This document shows, one piece after another, positions 15,445 through 22,194 of a stretch of 28,415 nucleotides of DNA. The notes under the pieces were generated by a model. That model did not search any database. It had not been told where the DNA came from and saw only the letters and a list, made by a program, of their open reading frames with translations. Positions within the stretch are counted from its first letter, which is position 1. Every line of letters begins with the position of its first letter. Source of the DNA: CAYQTL01 sp964420405 (lineage in GTDB: Bacteria > Acidobacteriota > Thermoanaerobaculia > Thermoanaerobaculales > Sulfomarinibacteraceae); NCBI GenBank assembly GCA_964420405.1, contig CAYQTL010000067.1:1-28415 (forward strand), written 5' to 3'. Position numbers and translations under genes: made by a program.

Positions 15445-16208
15445 TGGCGACACTGACGGTCGACGGCAGGACGGTCACCGTCCCCGACGACGCGACCATC
15501 CTCGACGCCGCCCGCGCGGCGGGGGTCGAGGTCCCGACCCTGTGCCACTTCGACGGCCTCGAGCCGTGGGGCGGCTGCCGCCTGTGCGTGGTCGACCTGT
15601 GGCGGCCGGGCTGGGACGAGGACTGGTTCAAGATGGTCACCGCCTGCAACCATCCGGTGGCCGACGGGATCCGCGTCTTCACCCGGACCGACCGGGTGCG
15701 CGAGACCCGCAAGGTGGTTCTCGACCTGCTGCTGGCGCGCTGCCCCGAGACGCCGCTGATCCGGCGGCTCGCCGCCGAGCACGGGATCGAGCGCACCTCC
15801 TACGTCCCGAACCCAGAGCCCACCGACTGCATCCTGTGCGGCCTGTGCACCCGGGTGTGCGACCACATCGGCGTCTCGGCGATCGCGAGCGTCGACCGGG
15901 GGTGGGGACGGGAGATCGCGCCGCCGTTCCACGAGGCGCCGCCCGACTGCATCGGCTGCCTGGCGTGCGCCGAGATCTGCCCGACCGACTGCATCCCCTA
16001 CGAGGACTCGTCGCGGGCCCGGACGATCTGGGGCAAGACCTTCGAGATGCTGCGCGACCCGGCGACCGGCGAGGCGGTGATCACGAAGGCGCAGGCGGAG
16101 CACTTCGCGAAGCGATCGGGAGTGCCGGCGGCCTACTTCGAGACTTCGGACCGCAGCAAGCGGCGCAAGGTCGCGGCGACGGCGGAGAAGCTGGCGGTGC
16201 TGAAGTGA
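15444..16208 (+). CDS. HoxU/NuoG-N-terminal-like iron-sulfur subunit, no hydrogenase domain
   Basis: The 254-residue protein begins with a plant-type [2Fe-2S] domain (Cys34, Cys45, Cys48, Cys68). It then has two [4Fe-4S] motifs, CILCGLCTRVC (129-139) and CIGCLACAEICP (169-180). This equals the N-terminal FeS region of NuoG, HoxU or HydA, without a catalytic domain. The histidine-plus-three-cysteine N3 site that usually separates these parts is not evident, only Cys100 in LLARCPETP. The C-terminal ~60 residues are charged and unfamiliar. It completes a NuoE-NuoF-HoxU-like diaphorase and would connect its flavin to the downstream or upstream ferredoxin subunits. Its ATG overlaps the NuoF stop (TGATG). 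Confidence 0.88.
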   Translation: MATLTVDGRTVTVPDDATILDAARAAGVEVPTLCHFDGLEPWGGCRLCVVDLWRPGWDEDWFKMVTACNHPVADGIRVFTRTDRVRETRKVVLDLLLARCPETPLIRRLAAEHGIERTSYVPNPEPTDCILCGLCTRVCDHIGVSAIASVDRGWGREIAPPFHEAPPDCIGCLACAEICPTDCIPYEDSSRARTIWGKTFEMLRDPATGEAVITKAQAEHFAKRSGVPAAYFETSDRSKRRKVAATAEKLAVLK

Positions 16209-16218
16209 GCGGGCGGCT

Positions 16219-16252
16219 CGGACACGGACGCGGGCACGGACGCGGACGCGGG
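16219..16252 (+). repeat. CGGACG/CGGGCA-type hexamer-like repeat
   Basis: An imperfect run of CGGACA, CGGACG, CGGGCA, CGGACG, CGGACG and CGGGAG fills the 52-base gap before the four-cluster ferredoxin gene. It is a different unit from GGGATC but has the same six-base period and intergenic placement. Confidence 0.7.
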
Positions 16253-16260
16253 AGGGAACG

Positions 16261-16725
16261 ATGAGCATGATCTACAAGGTCTCGGTGGAGCGCTGCATCG
16301 CCTGCGGCAAGTGCGAGCTGGCGTGCGCCTTCGCCCACGGCTCGGAGGGCCGGCCGTCGAAGTCCCGCATCAACATCTTCCGGCGCGGTCCCGAGACCGG
16401 CACTCCGATCGTGTGCTTCCAGTGCGACGACGCGGCGTGCGTCGCGGTGTGCCCGACCGAGGCGCTGGTCCGCAACGCCGGCACCGGCGCGATCGACATG
16501 GTGCGCTCGCGCTGCATCTCGTGCCGGATGTGCGTCGCCGCGTGCCCGTTCGGCAACATGCTGTGGGACGAGGCCTACCACTGCGTTCAGAAGTGCGACC
16601 TGTGCGGCGGCGACCCCCGCTGCGTCCCGTTCTGCCCGACCGGGGCGATCGCATGGGTGCCGGCCGAGGAGGCCGCGCGGCCGCCCGAGCCGCTCGACCG
16701 GGAGGCGGTGGGGGCGCTGGGATGA
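16261..16725 (+). CDS. four-cluster [4Fe-4S] ferredoxin-type electron transfer subunit (HycB/CooF-like)
   Basis: The 154-residue protein has 16 cysteines in four groups: CIACGKCELAC (12-22), CFQCDDAACVAVCP (52-65), CISCRMCVAACP (85-96) and CDLCGGDPRCVPFCP (112-126). This is the HycB/CooF/DmsB arrangement of polyferredoxin subunits that serve formate, CO, hydrogen or aldehyde oxidoreductases. None of those catalytic subunits is encoded nearby. It therefore most likely links the diaphorase and the 2-oxoacid oxidoreductase, or feeds a partner encoded elsewhere. A good ribosome-binding site (GGAGGG) precedes ATG 16261. The tail after residue 132 is acidic and Pro-rich. Confidence 0.9.
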   Translation: MSMIYKVSVERCIACGKCELACAFAHGSEGRPSKSRINIFRRGPETGTPIVCFQCDDAACVAVCPTEALVRNAGTGAIDMVRSRCISCRMCVAACPFGNMLWDEAYHCVQKCDLCGGDPRCVPFCPTGAIAWVPAEEAARPPEPLDREAVGALG

Positions 16726-16770
16726 GGAAGCCGGGCGGGCGAGGGTCGTGCGACGACCCGTCCCGGCGTC

Positions 16771-16802
16771 GGGATCGGGATCGGGATCGGGATCGGGAAC
16801 GG
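16771..16802 (+). repeat. GGGATC hexamer repeat upstream of the rubrerythrin-like gene
   Basis: GGG tracts at 16771, 16777, 16783, 16789 and 16795 are spaced by exactly three bases (ATC x3-4, then AAC), again a G3N3 quadruplex pattern on the coding strand. It lies about 45 bases before the ATG of the ferritin-like gene. Confidence 0.85.
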
Positions 16803-16844
16803 ATCCGGCACCCGCGAGGGCGCCGGGGCGACTGGAGCTGAGCG

Positions 16845-17354
16845 ATGCACGCGAACGACGAGATCCGGGAGATCCTCCGCAAGGCCTACCAGATCGAGGT
16901 GGACGGCTACACGTTCTACTCGATGGCCGCCGAGCAGGCGAAGAAGGACGCCGTCCAGGAGCTTTTCGACAAGCTCGCCCGCGACGAGGTGCAGCACAAG
17001 GCGTACCTCAAGAACGTGATGGGGTCGTACGAGGAGAAGGGGGTGGAGGCCTTCAACGTCCACCGCCGGGACCCGGACCTGAAGGGGTTCACCGACACCA
17101 TCTTCACCGACCGGTTCAAGCAGAAGGTTCGGGGCGCGGAGTTCGAGATGGGCGTGCTGTCGGTCGGCATGACCCTGGAGCAGAACGCCATCTCGTACTT
17201 CTCCGGCGCCGCCGAGCGCGCCACCGACGACGAGGTGCGGGAGTTCTACCAGTTCCTCGCCGACTGGGAGCGCCAGCACCTCGACGCCCTCCAGAGCCTG
17301 TTCCAGGGCGTCCGCCAGGAGTTCTGGCACGACGGCGGCTTCTCGCCGTTCTGA
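16845..17354 (+). CDS. rubrerythrin-like ferritin-fold diiron protein without rubredoxin domain
   Basis: The 169-residue four-helix protein carries two E-x2-H style helices plus extra carboxylates. These are Glu18 in QIEVDGYTFY, Glu48 and His51 in RDEVQHKAYL, Glu112 in MTLEQNAISYF, and Glu142 and His145 in DWERQHLDAL. This is the diiron site of the rubrerythrin/ferritin-like family. Rubrerythrins reduce hydrogen peroxide in anaerobes using electrons from rubredoxin or NADH-linked partners. The C-terminal rubredoxin domain is absent, and the protein ends at FWHDGGFSPF. Being the last gene after an oxygen-sensitive FeS complex suggests an oxidative-protection role, which is an inference. GGAG sits at a suitable distance before ATG 16845. 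Confidence 0.88.
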   Translation: MHANDEIREILRKAYQIEVDGYTFYSMAAEQAKKDAVQELFDKLARDEVQHKAYLKNVMGSYEEKGVEAFNVHRRDPDLKGFTDTIFTDRFKQKVRGAEFEMGVLSVGMTLEQNAISYFSGAAERATDDEVREFYQFLADWERQHLDALQSLFQGVRQEFWHDGGFSPF

Positions 17355-17400
17355 GCGGCGGCCCTTCGGAGCCCGACCTTCCCGCGCGGCGCCGCGGCGA

Positions 17401-17420
17401 CGACCCCCGGTGCGGGGTCG
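17401..17420 (+). terminator. hairpin between convergent redox operon and regulator gene
   Basis: CGACCCC and GGGGTCG form a perfect 7-bp stem over a six-base loop, 46 bases after the rubrerythrin-like stop. No T-run follows. The remaining bases up to 17638 show no gene or further structure I can support. This may serve both converging transcripts. Confidence 0.45.
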
Positions 17421-17638
17421 CCGCCACCTTCCGCCTCGGCGACTGAGCTGCCCCTGCTGCCGGACCGACCACTGCCCGTGCCGTCCCGATCGGTTCTCCC
17501 TGCCGCCGTCGCCGCCGCGGACGCTCGGTCGGGCGCGGGCGCAGAGAACACACTGCGATCGGCGTCGGTGCTGAACAGGGACCCCGGGGCCGCGAGCTTC
17601 CACGAGCGGAAGGCGCGGCGGCTTCCAGGAGGGCAGGG

Positions 17639-19708
17639 TCACCCGACCGGTTGCAGGATGTTCGCCACCTCGGCTCGGTCGGTGATCGGCTCGAGCAGGA
17701 GCCGGTGCCGGTCGTGGAGGTCCGGGTAGCCCCCCCAGCCCGCGGCACAGGCATTCCGTAGCCGATGGAGCGCCTCCTCGTGGTGGCCTTGCCACGCCGC
17801 GACCGCGGCCCTCCAGAGGAGGGATTCGCTGCGCAGCAGGGGCTCGGAGACCGCTTCGAGCGCGGCGTCCGCCGCCGCGGCGCGGGCGCCGTCGCCCTGA
17901 CGGGCGGCGACGATCCCGAGCCAGCCCCAGGCCATCAGGTCCAGGGAGGAGGCCTGTCCGGACGGCGCGGACACCAGGTCCTCGAGCGCCGCCCGCGACC
18001 GTGCCAGATCACCGCGACGCAAGAGCGCCTCGGCCAAGTGGAGCCGGGTCCGCGCCGAGGGGGGTTGGGCTTCGAACCACTCGACCGCGCGGTCGATCAG
18101 CTCCCGAGCCAGCGAGGGGCGGCCGTGGGTCGCAGCGGTCGCCGCCGACTCGAGCATCACGAGCCCCGCGCTGCCCCACACGGGCTGGACGATCAAAGCC
18201 GCGTCGACCGCCTGCCGGACCCCCGTGTCGTCGCCCAGGGCCGCCGCGGCGCGGGCCTCGGCCGCGCGCAGGTGGAGCACGCCGGGGTGGGTCGCGAGGC
18301 CGGTGCGGGCGGCCCGCGCCTCGGCCTCGTACCTCCCGAGCATGTGCAGGGCGGAGGTCCTGGTGATGTGGGCGACAGACCACATCACGTGCCGCGGGTG
18401 GAAGGGTGCCGACCACGGGTCCCTCTCGAGGCACTCGAGGGACTCCCGCGGGCGGTTCAGCCGCAGCGCGAGGCCTGCGGTCAGCATCCGGAACACCGGG
18501 TCGCCCGGCAGCATCCGCTCGATCTCCAGTCCGGCGGCATAGGCCGTGCGGGGGTCGGTGTTGAACCGGGCGATCAGGTCAGTCGACAGCTGCTCGAACG
18601 GGGTCATCCGGTCCCTGCGCAACTCGAGCTGCGCGAAGGTCGCCTCCGCCTCGGCGTAGCGGCCGAGGTTCCGGTACGCAGACGCCAGCCGGAGCCAGGC
18701 GGAGGTGAACTCCGGATCGATCTCGACCGCACGCCGGAAGTGCTCGATCGCCCTGCCGAAATCTGTCCCGAAGTATGAGCTGCCGACCGCGAACTCTCGG
18801 TGCGCCGCGAAGGGCGGCGGATGGGAGAGGAGGCCGTAGTGTGCGTGGGCGTGAAGGTGCGTCGCGACGATGCCGAGCGTGTGCTGGACGAGATCCGCCG
18901 CCGCAGCGGCGGCGCCCTGGGTCGTCGCCACGGGCGGGACCATGTACAGGAGCTCGCCTGCGGCGGCGTCGACGAGCTGGAGCTGCAGCTCGACGGCGCC
19001 GTCACGCAGGTAGCTCGAGCCCATGACGACGAGGCCCGCTCCGGCGTCTCGACCGGCGCCGACGGCCGCGTCCCCGGTCGCGGCGGATGTCTCGCCGGCG
19101 GTGAACCGGCCGAGCCCCGCCGCCGCTGCCTCCCGGACGATGCGATCGCGCACGAGAAGGCTCAGCGGGTCGTTCGCTGGATCGCCGGTCCGGTTCACGA
19201 CGGGAAGCACCAGCACCCGCTCGGGGTCCAGGGACGACGCCCGGTGTGTCGACAGCACGAGAATCGAACCCACGACCAGCGTGAGGACCGCCGCGGCGGC
19301 GAGGATCTGCCGCCGGGAGCCAGCCGGGCGGCGGCGGATCCGGGGCGCGGCCCCGGTGGGGTCGGCAGCCGAGACCTCGGCGACCAGCCGATAGCCGCGC
19401 TTGCGGATGGTCGCGATGTAGCGCGGCGCGCGGGTGTCGTCGCCGAGAGCCCGGCGCAGCTCGGCGACCGCGTTGGTCAACGTGCCCTCGCTGATGATGC
19501 GGCTCTCCCACACCGCGTCCACCAGCTCGTCCTTCGAGACGACGGCGCCGGCGTGCGCGGCGAGGTGGACCAGGAGGTCCATCGTCCGCGTCTCGAGGCG
19601 GCGGCTCTCACCGCGACGGACGAGCTCGTTGCGGTCCGGGTGGACGAGCCACTCCCCGAGCCGGAACGGCTCCGCCGGGCGGAGCGGCGCCGCGGGCTGT
19701 CGGGACAT
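17639..19708 (-). CDS. CadC/ToxR-like membrane transcriptional regulator with C-terminal TPR domain
   Basis: The 689-residue one-component regulator has an OmpR-type winged helix at residues 14-110 (RLGEWLVHPDRNEL, RTMDLLVHLAAHAGAVVSKD, ELVDAVWESRIISEGTLTNA, KRGYRLVAE). A basic linker, one membrane span (134-154, ILAAAAVLTLVVGSILVL) and an extracytoplasmic region follow. Residues ~160-290 resemble the FlgO/adenylate-cyclase-like domain that precedes TPRs in these regulators. TPR-like helical repeats run from about residue 318 to the end. No kinase or phospho-acceptor domain is seen. The ligand is unknown. ATG 19708 is preferred over a start 31 codons upstream because the wHTH begins right after it and a -10-like TATACT lies nine bases before. 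The next minus genes encode exported proteins it might control. Confidence 0.88.
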   Translation of the reverse strand: MSRQPAAPLRPAEPFRLGEWLVHPDRNELVRRGESRRLETRTMDLLVHLAAHAGAVVSKDELVDAVWESRIISEGTLTNAVAELRRALGDDTRAPRYIATIRKRGYRLVAEVSAADPTGAAPRIRRRPAGSRRQILAAAAVLTLVVGSILVLSTHRASSLDPERVLVLPVVNRTGDPANDPLSLLVRDRIVREAAAAGLGRFTAGETSAATGDAAVGAGRDAGAGLVVMGSSYLRDGAVELQLQLVDAAAGELLYMVPPVATTQGAAAAAADLVQHTLGIVATHLHAHAHYGLLSHPPPFAAHREFAVGSSYFGTDFGRAIEHFRRAVEIDPEFTSAWLRLASAYRNLGRYAEAEATFAQLELRRDRMTPFEQLSTDLIARFNTDPRTAYAAGLEIERMLPGDPVFRMLTAGLALRLNRPRESLECLERDPWSAPFHPRHVMWSVAHITRTSALHMLGRYEAEARAARTGLATHPGVLHLRAAEARAAAALGDDTGVRQAVDAALIVQPVWGSAGLVMLESAATAATHGRPSLARELIDRAVEWFEAQPPSARTRLHLAEALLRRGDLARSRAALEDLVSAPSGQASSLDLMAWGWLGIVAARQGDGARAAAADAALEAVSEPLLRSESLLWRAAVAAWQGHHEEALHRLRNACAAGWGGYPDLHDRHRLLLEPITDRAEVANILQPVG

Positions 19709-19717
19709 GACCTGCCC

Positions 19718-19723
19718 AGTATA
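19718..19723 (-). promoter_or_regulatory. -10-like TATACT before the regulator gene
   Basis: On the minus strand TATACT, one base off the TATAAT consensus, ends nine bases before the ATG at 19708. The transcript leader would be about three bases long. No good -35 hexamer is found at 17 bases. The GGGCAGG between it and ATG is too close to act as a normal Shine-Dalgarno sequence. Confidence 0.5.
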
Positions 19724-19813
19724 GCGATGGAACAGGTGGGGCCCGTTGGGGAAGCGGACCACCCTCGCTGTCGGACGGCGTGGGCGGAGGAGCAGCGGCA
19801 TGGCGGGTGGGGG

Positions 19814-19837
19814 CGGGGCCGGCTCGGGCCGGCCCCG
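19814..19837 (-). terminator. strong GC hairpin after the beta-propeller gene
   Basis: CGGGGCCGGC and GCCGGCCCCG form a perfect 10-bp stem over a four-base loop, starting 10 bases beyond the propeller gene's stop on the minus strand. There is no T-tract. It separates the two-gene exported-protein unit from the regulator gene downstream. Confidence 0.55.
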
Positions 19838-19847
19838 TCGAGGCCCG

Positions 19848-22175
19848 TCATCTCGCCGGGATGAAGATCCCGTCGTTGGTGGCGTTGTCGATCACCGAGG
19901 CGTAGGCGCAGATCGAGGCCCCCACGGTCGACGTCGACACGACGGCGAAGGCGTCGCCGACGGAGTCCAGCAGCGACGTGCGGACGAAAACCGTGTCGAG
20001 GCTGTCGAAGAGGTCGTTGACCTGGGCGAAGCCGAACGGCGCCAGCTCCACGACCCGCGTACCGACCGCCGTGCCGTCGGCCAGGAACAGGTCGATCCGC
20101 GCCGTTGTCGGGGCGGCGGTGGAGCTGATGAGGCCGACGTTGGTGCGGTGGGCGGCGGTGTTCTCCAGCTGGATCAGGTGCAGCAGGTCGCCGGGTCCCG
20201 CATGCTCGTCCCCACCGGCCGCGGGGTTGAACTGCCCGCAGCCGCCGGCGCCGCACGGCGTCCATGTGCGCGCCGAGGTCATCACGTCGCCGCCGAGGGA
20301 GGTGACCCGCAGCGCCGCCGTCCCTTCGAGCTCGAAGAGCGCGTCGAGCACGTCGGGGTAGCGGGCCGAGAGACCGGGGCCGAGCTCGAGCTGCACCACC
20401 TCCGGGGAGGAGTTGTCGCGGCCCGGCCGCAGCACCTCCACCGTGATGCCGGCCCGGCTCGCGCCGCGGTTGTGCAGCTCGAGGTCCGTTGTCCAGCGGC
20501 TGCCGGCGGCGCCGTCCGTGCTCGCCGCCGGGAGATGGACGCTCCGGGGCGTGAGCTTGAAGATGACGTTGGCCTCGTCGGCGGCGACGAAGACGGTGCC
20601 GGAGGACGACACCGCCACGCCTGCCGGGGAGCCGAACGGCGGCAGCATCAGTGCGCCGTCGTTGTCACCGCTGAGCTGGAGTCCGGAAACGAGCGGCGTG
20701 ACCGATCCGGTTGCCGGGTCGACCCGGGAGAGACGGCCGGCGATGCTCTCCATCACCAGCAGGCTGCCGTCGAGATCCACTGCCATGGTCTCGGGACCCT
20801 CCAGGCCGTGTGCCAAGGGTACAGGCGCGGGGAGCGGCTCACCGCCCTCCATCAGCGTGGAGATCATCCCCGTGGCCCAGTCGGTGAGCCAGACCGAGCT
20901 CCCGTCGGTGGCGAGGCCGAGGGGCACGACCAGGCCGTCGGAGGCGTCCGCCAGCACCTCGCCGACGCCGTCCCGGACCCTCAGCACCCGAGCCTGGCCC
21001 GCCCCTGCTCCGAGGTCGACGACAACGAGGTCGTCACCGAGCGCGATCGCCTGCACCGGCAGCGTCACGTCGTGGTACTCCTGGAGGACGGTGCGTGTCG
21101 CCGGGTCCCAGACCTTCACCGACATGAACCCGAAGGTCATGGTCAACACCAGCGCATCTCCGGCGGCCGACACGCTCTCGCTTCCCGCGTAACCCTGGGG
21201 GTCGAAGCGGAAACGCTCGACGCTCAGCTGCTCGCCGGTCTCGACGTCGAACTCCCGCAGCGTGAACAGACTGCCGACGAACAGCGACTCGCCGCCGTCG
21301 TCCCGCGGCAGGACCGCGAGCCCGACCGGGAAGATCATTCCTCCCGGGATCCACTCCACCACCGTTCCGCCGGGCAGGATCTCTGCGAGAGCACCGTCGC
21401 TGTAGCTGGACACGAACAGGCGACCCTCGTCGTTGAAGGCCAGGTTGTCCGGGCCCCAGGGAAGCTGGGCGTGGGTCGCGTGGCTGCCATCCGTCGGGTC
21501 CAGCCGCTGGATCGTGGAGCCGATCCTCTCGACGACGTAGAGCATGCCGTCGGGACCGAACGTGGCGGTGAAGGGTGCCGGGATGGCCGCGATGACCTCC
21601 GGGACCACCGGAACCGCGTCGACCCCCATCCGGACGACCTCGCCGCTCCACATCAGGGCGGCGTACAGCATGCCGTCGGGACCGAACTCCATCCCCTTGA
21701 CGCCGCCGAGGTTCCGGGCGACGACCCGCGGCGGCGCCGTGAGGTCCGGATCGAGCTCCCACAGCGTGTCCGTCACCCACTGCTGGGATACGAACATCCT
21801 GCCGTCCCCGTTGAATGCGATCGGGTTGACGCCCGGACCGATCATCTGTGCGGTGACGCTGCCGTCGGGCGCGATCCGCCACACGTCGCCGTGGAACATG
21901 GCCGAGCCGTACAGCGACCCGTCGGGTCCGAAGGTCACGTCCTCCGGTGGATGGACGGTGTCCGACGGGATCATCCCGACGATCCCGGCCCCGGACACGT
22001 CGACGATGACCACGCCGGCGAAGGTCGGGACGTACAGCATGCCGTCGGGACCGAAGGTCAGACCGAAGGTCCCGGGCAGTCCACCCCGCACGAAGACGTC
22101 TCCTGCGGCGAGGGCCGGTGGCACCGCGAGCAGCGCGGTCAGGACGAGCACGACACAGGTCGTCTGGACTCGCAT
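19848..22175 (-). CDS. exported NHL/SMP-30-like beta-propeller protein with C-terminal adhesion-type domains
   Basis: The 775-residue protein begins with a clear Sec signal (VVLVLTALLAVPPALA, cleavage near residue 23). Propeller blades follow with the recurring TFGPDGMLY motif, seen four times with variants, plus AFNGDGRMFVS and AFNDEGRLFVSS. This is the style of NHL, SMP-30 and Vgb-lyase-like propellers. The C-terminal ~230 residues (from RSVHLPAAS) hold two related beta-sandwich-like segments with DLELHNRG and LIQLENTA, and end in VIDNATNDGIFIPAR. No enzyme active site is recognised. Carbohydrate or ligand binding at the surface is possible. ATG 22175 has GGGAGG five bases upstream, better than a GTG one codon earlier. 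It lies 19 bases after the preceding gene, forming an operon. Confidence 0.8.
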   Translation of the reverse strand: MRVQTTCVVLVLTALLAVPPALAAGDVFVRGGLPGTFGLTFGPDGMLYVPTFAGVVIVDVSGAGIVGMIPSDTVHPPEDVTFGPDGSLYGSAMFHGDVWRIAPDGSVTAQMIGPGVNPIAFNGDGRMFVSQQWVTDTLWELDPDLTAPPRVVARNLGGVKGMEFGPDGMLYAALMWSGEVVRMGVDAVPVVPEVIAAIPAPFTATFGPDGMLYVVERIGSTIQRLDPTDGSHATHAQLPWGPDNLAFNDEGRLFVSSYSDGALAEILPGGTVVEWIPGGMIFPVGLAVLPRDDGGESLFVGSLFTLREFDVETGEQLSVERFRFDPQGYAGSESVSAAGDALVLTMTFGFMSVKVWDPATRTVLQEYHDVTLPVQAIALGDDLVVVDLGAGAGQARVLRVRDGVGEVLADASDGLVVPLGLATDGSSVWLTDWATGMISTLMEGGEPLPAPVPLAHGLEGPETMAVDLDGSLLVMESIAGRLSRVDPATGSVTPLVSGLQLSGDNDGALMLPPFGSPAGVAVSSSGTVFVAADEANVIFKLTPRSVHLPAASTDGAAGSRWTTDLELHNRGASRAGITVEVLRPGRDNSSPEVVQLELGPGLSARYPDVLDALFELEGTAALRVTSLGGDVMTSARTWTPCGAGGCGQFNPAAGGDEHAGPGDLLHLIQLENTAAHRTNVGLISSTAAPTTARIDLFLADGTAVGTRVVELAPFGFAQVNDLFDSLDTVFVRTSLLDSVGDAFAVVSTSTVGASICAYASVIDNATNDGIFIPAR

Positions 22176-22194
22176 CACTTCCTCCCGTGCGCCC

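Noticed and set aside
13065..16208. Electron-bifurcating [FeFe]-hydrogenase HydABC
   Set aside because: HydC-, HydB- and HydA-N-terminal-like subunits are present, but no H-cluster cysteine motifs or hydrogenase domain occur in the window.
17478..17729. Plus-strand open frame in the convergent gap 17355-17638
   Set aside because: It has no ribosome-binding site or domain character, and its 3' part overlaps the regulator gene in antisense.
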